NCBI GenBank assembly: GCA_021464525.1
Contig: JADRCO010000830.1
Span: 1-25,848, forward strand
DNA: 25,848 nucleotides
Direction: 5' to 3'
Origin: Rhizophagus sp. LPA8_4_AMF
Taxonomy: Eukaryota; Glomeromycota; Glomeromycetes; Glomerales; Glomeraceae
Shown: positions 19,440 to 25,848 of the stretch, piece by piece
Position numbering within the stretch: position 1 is the stretch's first letter
Layout: each line of letters starts with the position of its first letter
Made by a program: the position numbers and the translations under genes
Notes under the pieces: generated by a model
The model's database searches: none
What the model saw: the letters and a program-made list of their open reading frames with translations, nothing else
What the model was told of the DNA's origin: nothing

Positions 19440-19800
19440 AAAATTCTCAATCCATCATCGGAATGATCAAAATAGAATTATTGAAACGAAAAAATTTGGA
19501 TAAAAAAATGACTACTCAAATATTAATGTTACATATGTATTTTATCTTAATGTATTATATATTTACCGGCTTTCAACCTAAATTTTTATATTATTTGTAT
19601 ATCACGATAAATAAATGTTGAGAGTGCACTTAAAACATCTGCATTCTCCAATTTAAATACATATTAGCTCTTATTAAGATTTAAATTACGTTTAATCATA
19701 CATTTTATTTTCTATAATGTTTTGTTCTTGGCTCGTTATCTCTAATTAATTGTCAACAAAATGAGTATATAATTATTATACACGTATGAAACAATCAAAT
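19440..19800 (+). other. Relics of a further array spacer
   Basis: 19460-19500 resembles the spacer in front of copy D (ATCAAAATAGAATTATTGA). 19600-19640 resembles 14350-14380. CAACAAAATGAGTATAT at about 19755-19771 matches the start of Argonaute exon 3. No reading frame remains. It may be what is left of a seventh unit. Confidence 0.4.
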
Positions 19801-20015
19801 AAAATTTCTATTGGTCATTTACTTGTTCATGAGTATTTGTTGTTTTCGAAAACCTTGAGCTATTATTATTCCTTAATAATCGATTAAGATTTAATATTCT
19901 TCATTTGCTAATTCAAATCACATGCCAAATATATAATGGGAATTAATGAATTAAAATTCATCTATTGAATACGAAAAATAGAAAAGTTTAGAAACAGTTT
20001 TTTTTTTGATGTAGG

Positions 20016-20031
20016 AAAAAAAGGAAAAAAA
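20016..20031 (-). terminator. Pol III terminator of the 5S gene
   Basis: On the minus strand two runs of seven T follow the 5S gene within about 20 nt, the usual RNA polymerase III stop signal. Confidence 0.8.
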
Positions 20032-20033
20032 GA

Positions 20034-20150
20034 GTTACAGCACCCAGTATTCCCACGTTGTCCCCAACCGTAGTACTGACTGGGCCATCAGTGGCTTAAC
20101 TTCGGAGATCGGACGGGTTCCGGTGCTTTTCACTGTGTATGGCCGTAACT
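20034..20150 (-). rRNA. 5S ribosomal RNA
   Basis: Read on the minus strand the sequence begins GTTACGGCCATAC and ends GGGTGCTGTAAC, so the ends pair as helix I (GTTAC with GTAAC). Typical eukaryotic 5S motifs occur in order: CCCGTCCGATCTCCGAAGT, then TTAAGCCACTG (box A-like region of the internal promoter), AGTACTACGGTTGGGGAC and GTGGGAATAC. Length is about 116-118 nt, normal for 5S. T-runs follow it directly. It is transcribed by RNA polymerase III from an internal promoter bound by TFIIIA. It lies alone between protein genes, as is common for dispersed fungal 5S genes. The exact ends are uncertain by one or two bases. Confidence 0.95.
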
Positions 20151-21241
20151 TGAAAAATAGTTTAAATTTAAATCATTTAAAACATCAAATCTTGAAATTT
20201 ATTCAAATTTTATTGTTTATGATTAATTTTTTTGAATTTGATGATAAGTTAATAACAATTCAATTATATATATATATATTATATGTATATTATATGTATA
20301 TATTTATATATTTATTGAATATTTATACAATTATACATCCTTTTTCTACAACGGTTCCTTAATTATAATATATACATATTCGGCCCGGGAATTTGACAGC
20401 ATTTTGACAGTTACGCTATCTAATCACCTTGTTTTTATCTATCAATTGAGACATTGTGATACGAAAACAGAGAAATCTTCGTCACGTGCCAACAATCCGC
20501 TAAACCACAGGGTATGCCGTTTAGAGGAATATCCTTTTTTGTTAAAAATCATGATTTCTTTGTGTTGTTATTAGGAATAGCCGTAATCCAAATTTGTCGT
20601 TTGAAACGACAGAAGAATGATATTCATCTCAATCTCCCATAATCTTTGAAACCATTAGCCCATTGAGGGTCTATTGGAAACAAAACGTCCTTTAATGATA
20701 TCATCAATAAGGATCGTTGTATAATACTTATTATGTCATTGGGCGTTAATAAATAAAATTCTCCCAAATTTTTATATTTTTTTTTGTGGCTTTATTCCGT
20801 TTTTTTTTATACGTTTTTATACTTGATCTATCGAATAGGTATTAAATTTAAAAAATTTATTATTTCCAAATTAATATAAATATTTCCAAAAATACATCTT
20901 CGTTGTGCAAAATTTTTTATGCATTTGGATTTACTTATTGATTCGGTTAATAAAATTAACTAATTTGATCACATGTTACTCATATAAAAAAATTTATTAT
21001 TTCAAAGCCACCCACCCTCAATTTTCATTTATAGAATTGATAATGATAATTATAAAATAAAAAAATTTTTTGAAAAAAAAAAGAAATGATGAAAAGTTTG
21101 TTAATATCCTTTTTTTTTTCTTTTCTTTAAGAAAACTTTTTTTTTTTTAACCTAATTCAAAAAATCATATTTTTTTTTTTTTATATTTTTTGTTTATTAT
21201 TAGTATATTACTGGTTACATAATTTACAACAAAAGTTAACA
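20151..21241. other. Intergenic region, no gene seen
   Basis: About 1.1 kb, very AT-rich, with an AT microsatellite near 20260-20320 and many T-runs towards 21200. Upstream sequence of the 5S gene lies at the left end. A 17-nt palindrome lies at 20595-20611. I see no coding signal and no tRNA. Confidence 0.6.
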
Positions 21242-21583
21242 ATGTCACCAATACAACCAAATAATAATACTACTCCCTCAATAAAAATTTTTACTCCCCC
21301 ATCGTCACCAACAACAATGGCAACAACGACAACGACAACAGGGCAAACGGAAGAATGGGATAGCGTTGACGATTTTTCTGTAGATTCTTTACCTGCTGAA
21401 GAATCTTCTTCTTCTTCAACTAATCAAAGCCCTTTTACACCCGGTTCACCACCAGAAGAAATAAATGGGGAAGAAATAAATGAATATGATATGCCAAAGA
21501 ATAATTCTTCTGCAGAACTTTTACAAAAAGTTGGGTTAGTTGATAATGATTTGATTCGACCTTTTATATATCTGAAATATTAG
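21242..21583 (+). CDS. Short Ser/Thr/Pro-rich ORF, maybe 5' exon
   Basis: 113 codons from ATG to TAG. The product is low complexity and rich in Ser, Thr and Pro, with an acidic middle (EEWDSVDDFSVDS) and the end SAELLQKVGLVDNDLIRP. I do not recognise a domain. The composition looks coded, not random, in this AT-rich DNA. It lies 246 nt upstream of the first ATG4 ATG on the same strand, so it could be a small gene, an upstream ORF of the ATG4 transcript, or a 5' exon of ATG4. For the last case I found no donor/acceptor pair that keeps the frame into the ATG4 exon at 21830. Confidence 0.4.
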   Translation: MSPIQPNNNTTPSIKIFTPPSSPTTMATTTTTTGQTEEWDSVDDFSVDSLPAEESSSSSTNQSPFTPGSPPEEINGEEINEYDMPKNNSSAELLQKVGLVDNDLIRPFIYLKY

Positions 21584-21829
21584 AAAAAAAAATTTTTTTA
21601 AGGTTTGACTTGATTCCTAAAACGGAAAATTAAACAATAGATACGGATAATAATTAAAATAATTTTTTTTTCTTTCCAAAATTATTAATTGTGTTAATAT
21701 AATAAAAAAAAAAAAAAAATTTCTTTTTTCTTAAAAAAAAAAAAAGATTCGGAAAAATTTTTCATTTGCTGTTTTGATTATTTTATTTACCGTTATGCAT
21801 TTTTTTTTTTTTCATTCATTTATATATAT

Positions 21830-24800
21830 ATGAAAAGTCATTGGTTCTATAATTCGCGATTAATTCAATACATGAAATCAGATGAAAGATCTAGAGTGAA
21901 ACATAATTACTCGACGAGTTCAATATGGATGCTTGGAGTAGAATATAAATTTACAGGTAAAATTAAAGTTCTCCTGATATAATGTTTCCAATTCTTGACT
22001 TTATGTATAATTGGATCAAGTCAATTCTGTAAATGCGTGTGTGCCACTTAGAGGACGGTGGAACGGTTAACCTCCCGAAACCCGATAGGGGAGAACATGC
22101 TCGAGGCGGACGGGCATCATCCCTATTGAATTATATGTTTGGTTCATCGGAAGAAGATGAGGATTATAATGATATACAAATTAATCATGAACGCCATCAT
22201 AGCGATGATTTTATCCGTACTCATAAATTGAGCAAATCTCGTTCTTTTTCACAAGCTCCTCATGAAATTGATTTTCAGCAACAACAACAGCAGCAGCAAC
22301 AAATAGGATTATTTTTATTACCAAAACCAAAGCCTAATTCACCTCCTGGAGTAATTAGACGTTTAAGATCGCTTTCACTTTCTCGTAGATCACCACCACC
22401 AGATCCAAAATCACAAACTCCAGAATCTTCACCTCCAAAAAATGATAGTCGTATTATACCTGGTAAAAAAATAAGGTCATTGTCTTCTAATAGAAAACAA
22501 GATATATCTGATTCATTAAATTACGAAATAAGATCATCATCATCATCATCCAATTTGCAAAAGGAGATATTTCTAGAGTCACAAACGAACAATTCTGATC
22601 AATCGAAACGATTATCTCTGGGTCCAAATCTTTTACGTAAATATTCTTCATATGATAATCAAGAATTTATGGGATCTAATTCTCAAATTCAAGATAAAAA
22701 GCCTCGAAGAAGAACTTTTAGCATCTTTTCTGGTAGAGAGAAACCTAAATATATTAATTCTTCACCTTCAACACGACTTTATCCACACATGGAAACAGAA
22801 ACAGATTATGATCCAAAGTATCTACATGATGATTCTAAACGATCAAGTTTTGGAGATATATGTTTTAGTTCAGAAGATGAAAATGAAAGTAACAGTAGTG
22901 ATACAATATCGAGACCTTCTGAAGACTTAGATGTAGGAGTTCTATCCGGTGATAATATATCTGCTGAAACTGTGACACGTGAATCAACGAATTCATCAGA
23001 TTATCTTGGAGTTTCTATTCTCAAAAATAATTTTCCTAAGGACATTGAAGTTTCTAATGATTCTAATGATACACAAAAAGATCGATCAATAATATCGATT
23101 CAAACAGATATGTGGGTTCCTCAAAAAACAACGGAAACAGGTTCAGTAAGATCTTTACCCCCAACTCCAACAAGTTTATATAGGCCTGATTCACTTGGAC
23201 AATTAAATTCAAATCAACAAAAACTGTTGGATTTTTTATTGGATTTTCAGTCGAGGATATTTTGTTGCTATCGAAAAGAATTTCCTCCAATTGAGCCTGC
23301 ATTTCATACTACAGATACAGGATGGGGCTGTATGCATAGAACAGGTCAAAGTTTATTGGCACAAGGATTTTTATGGGTATTGCTAGGAAGAGGTAAATAA
23401 TCGTTTGATGGTTAAATAAATTATTTGTGTATATATATTATTATTAAAGTTATATATATATATATTATTTTAGATTGGCGGTTACATAAGCTACAAACGG
23501 AATCTGATGTATTAATATATAGAAAGGTATTTGAAAAGGAGGAATTAACTTAGCTATTATTCTCCTTTTAAAATTTAACGAGAAATATGATTAATTTTTA
23601 TTAGATTTTGCGTTGGTTTATGGATGGGCCTGAGCCAGAACAGTATTATTCAATCCATAATATTGCCCGTGTAGGAATGTCATTGGATAAGAAAATTGGC
23701 GATTGGTTTGGACCGGCTACTGTTGCTCATGCATTGAAGTGAGTTTCTGATATCTTTTATGTGTGATTGATTTAAAAGTGATTTAATTAATTAATTCTTT
23801 CTTTCTTTATCTGTTAGACGATTGTCGTTGACTCATAAAGAATGTCCTTTAGCTATTTATGTACCAACAGACAATACTATTTATCGCAGTGAAATAATCA
23901 ATGCTGCAATAGGAGAACATGATATCAGTGATCAGAAACCATGGAAGCCGGTTCTTATTTTACTTTCTGTTAGGTTGGTTAAAATATTTATAATTGGTAG
24001 CAAAAAAAAAAAATTCTTATTAATGTATTTATTATAAAATAGGTTGGGCACAGATAAGCTTAATCCAAGTTATTCAGATAACTTAAAGGTATAATTTTAA
24101 TGACCATATACGAGTTGAAAATAAATGAAAAAGGAAGTTTGAAATTTATAATGAATGATCTTTCATTTTTTGAAAAAAATTAATAGGCATTGTTTACTTT
24201 CCCTCAATTTTTGGGGATTGCTGGCGGTAGACCCGGTAGATCATTATATTTTGTAGCGGTTCAGGGTAAGCTATCATATTGTAATATTGTAATATTGAAC
24301 TTCAGTAATTTTTATATTTACACGGGTCATTCCTTCTGTTCAAGATGATGACCTACTGTATCTTGATCCTCACTTCGTACGGCCGGCTATAAATCTCAGC
24401 AAAACTTCGGAATTTCCGATTGAGGTAAATATCAAAAATATTTATAAAAATCTGTTAGTATATTAAAATATTTTGTTTTATTTTATAGGACTACCACTCT
24501 ACTATTGTTAGGATGATGGATATATCAGAAATGGACCCTTCGATGTTGTTGGGATTTTTATGTCAGAGTTTTCAAGATTTTGATAATTTATGCAGTCGAA
24601 TTGAAAAAGTAGATATAAAAATTTTGAAGTTACGATTAAAAATTTTAAACATATATTTACTTTTTTTTTTCCTTCTAGGACTTAAATTCACAATTTCCGT
24701 TATTCACTATATTGAACGCGTGTCCTATCTCAAAATTATGGCCAAGGAAAAAATCCTTGAGTGATGTTTCACTTAGTGAATTTAGTGATAGATCGCCATC

Positions 24801-25050
24801 TATAATTATTGAGACAGTTGATGATGTGGATGATGATGATTTAGAAGATTTAGAAGATATTGTAATACATGAAGAAGATGAGGATGATGGTGTTATAAGT
24901 ACTAAAGAGGATGATGAGGAAGAAGAAATGGTATTAAAACAAGAAATCCTTGGCAATGATGATAATATTAACATAATTAATAAAAATGAAACTAATAATA
25001 ATAATAATAGATCATCACATGTAGTAGTTGAAAATTTTGAACTTTTGTAA
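21830..25050 (+). CDS. ATG4: Autophagy cysteine protease ATG4
   Basis: ATG4 trims the C-terminus of Atg8 to expose a Gly for lipidation, and later releases Atg8 from phosphatidylethanolamine. Ten exons: 21830-21956, 22052-23392, 23474-23526, 23605-23738, 23818-23973, 24043-24088, 24187-24265, 24345-24424, 24489-24608, 24679-25050, giving 835 residues. All introns are GT..AG and phases agree. Family motifs: SIWMLGVEY (31-39), catalytic Cys469 in DTGWGCM, LGRDWR at the exon 2/3 join, [18 protein letters not shown], catalytic Asp653 and His655 in YLDPHF, and [10 protein letters not shown]. Between residues 44 and about 425 lies a long disordered insert rich in Ser with a poly-Q tract (118-126), so the protein is about twice the usual length. 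The C-terminus is strongly acidic and ends FELL, which fits an Atg8-interacting motif. The ATG at 21830 is the simplest start; a further 5' exon is possible. Confidence 0.93.
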
Positions 25051-25848
25051 ATTTACTTATAATTCAATTACGTACAATACATATTACAATTATTACACAA
25101 AAAATTCAATTTTAGTTTTATAATTTGGCTTGTATTTTTACTATATATTGCCATATAGCTTATCATTTTGAAATTTGTAATTTCACTAATGATATAATAC
25201 AAATACTAAATGCCAAATACAGTAATTCAAATAATTGATTTGTATTCTTAAAGCAATTTGAGAAGTTAATATAATACAAAAAATTTTGCATATTTAATTA
25301 TTTATTTATTGTATGATTTTTTGATTTTTATCATTTATTAATATATACCAAAAGTTTGCTGTGAAATTTTTATATTAATTTCTAAATTAATAGTAAACCT
25401 ATATACTAATATATACACTATTTGAACAAAAGTAGCGGACATCTAATTTTGCTCAATTGTTCAATCAAAAATTTTAATATGCTATAAAATGAACATTACA
25501 AATCATATATTTAAAATTTTATATCACTAGCTTTCATATAACTCCATTAATTAAATAATTAAAAAATATTTTTTTTTTGAAAATAGTTAAATTAAAAATG
25601 GAAATACAATTAATATTAGTATTTTCTTGATTCCTAATTTTCTAGAAAAGATAAAAATATAAAAATTTATATGCTAATTCTTCAAAGCAATAGCTTTTAA
25701 ATAATATAACCCTATAAAAAAAATTTATACTTAAAATATATTTAAAATGCACTTAAATTTCTTTAAAATATACTTAATTTTCTTATTTTATACTTAAAAT
25801 ATACTGAAAATTGAATTTTCGCAAAATCAGTATCTAAATTATAATTAA
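25051..25848. other. 3' flank of ATG4, no gene seen
   Basis: About 800 nt of AT-rich DNA with many stop codons in every frame. No clear AATAAA lies close behind the ATG4 stop. No RNA gene or repeat unit stands out. Confidence 0.6.

Noticed and set aside
20123-20362. Plus-strand ORF of 79 codons
   Set aside because: Begins inside the antisense of the 5S rRNA gene and continues into an AT microsatellite.
24675-24974. Minus-strand Ser-rich ORF of 99 codons
   Set aside because: Mirror of the Asp/Glu-rich last exon of ATG4 (GAT/GAA repeats read as Ser codons on the other strand).

Overview
The window reads as AT-rich nuclear DNA of a fungus, most likely an arbuscular mycorrhizal one (Glomeromycotina, Rhizophagus-like). 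The reasons are low GC with long A/T homopolymers, spliceosomal introns of about 45-105 nt with GT..AG ends, a fungal-type ATG4, a single dispersed 5S rRNA gene, and a tandem expansion of Argonaute genes. An enlarged AGO family is, to my knowledge, a reported trait of Rhizophagus irregularis. The species call is inference; no search was run.

Layout. (1) 40-1398, minus strand: a Pro/Ser/Asn-rich protein with one C-terminal membrane segment, function unknown. (2) 1399-3164: AT-rich intergenic DNA. (3) 3165-19391, plus strand: a head-to-tail array of six Argonaute units with a period of about 3.0-3.4 kb. In order these are a decayed copy (P0, 3279-4969), three complete four-exon genes (A 5193-7922, B 8237-10962, C 11254-13975), a nearly complete copy with two in-frame TGA codons (D, 14621-17339), and a heavily decayed copy (E, 17921-19391) interrupted by a small non-autonomous transposon-like insertion. 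(4) 19440-19800: faint relics of array spacer. (5) 20034-20150, minus strand: 5S rRNA with a T-run terminator. (6) 21242-21583: a short Ser/Thr-rich ORF of unknown status. (7) 21830-25050: a ten-exon ATG4 autophagy protease. (8) 25051-25848: AT-rich tail without genes.

Main result. All four near-complete Argonautes keep the residues that bind the 5' phosphate of a guide RNA (Tyr, Lys, Gln, Lys in the MID domain) but have lost slicer residues. The usual Asp-Glu-Asp-His tetrad reads Ser-Glu-Asp-Tyr in A and B, Ser-Glu-Asp-Arg in C and Cys-Glu-Asn-Arg in D. The decayed copy P0 still has a His codon at the fourth position, and decayed copy E already has Ser at the first. So loss of the first Asp seems to predate the array, while the His seems to have been lost later and more than once. 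A, B and C share a MID-PIWI block that is identical by eye over 671 nt, and A and C share 1189 identical nt including an intron. Their N, PAZ and C-terminal parts differ, which points to recent gene conversion. Each unit also has a conserved box about 80-150 nt upstream of its start codon. The picture is of a family of predicted guide-binding, non-cleaving Argonautes evolving by duplication, conversion and decay.
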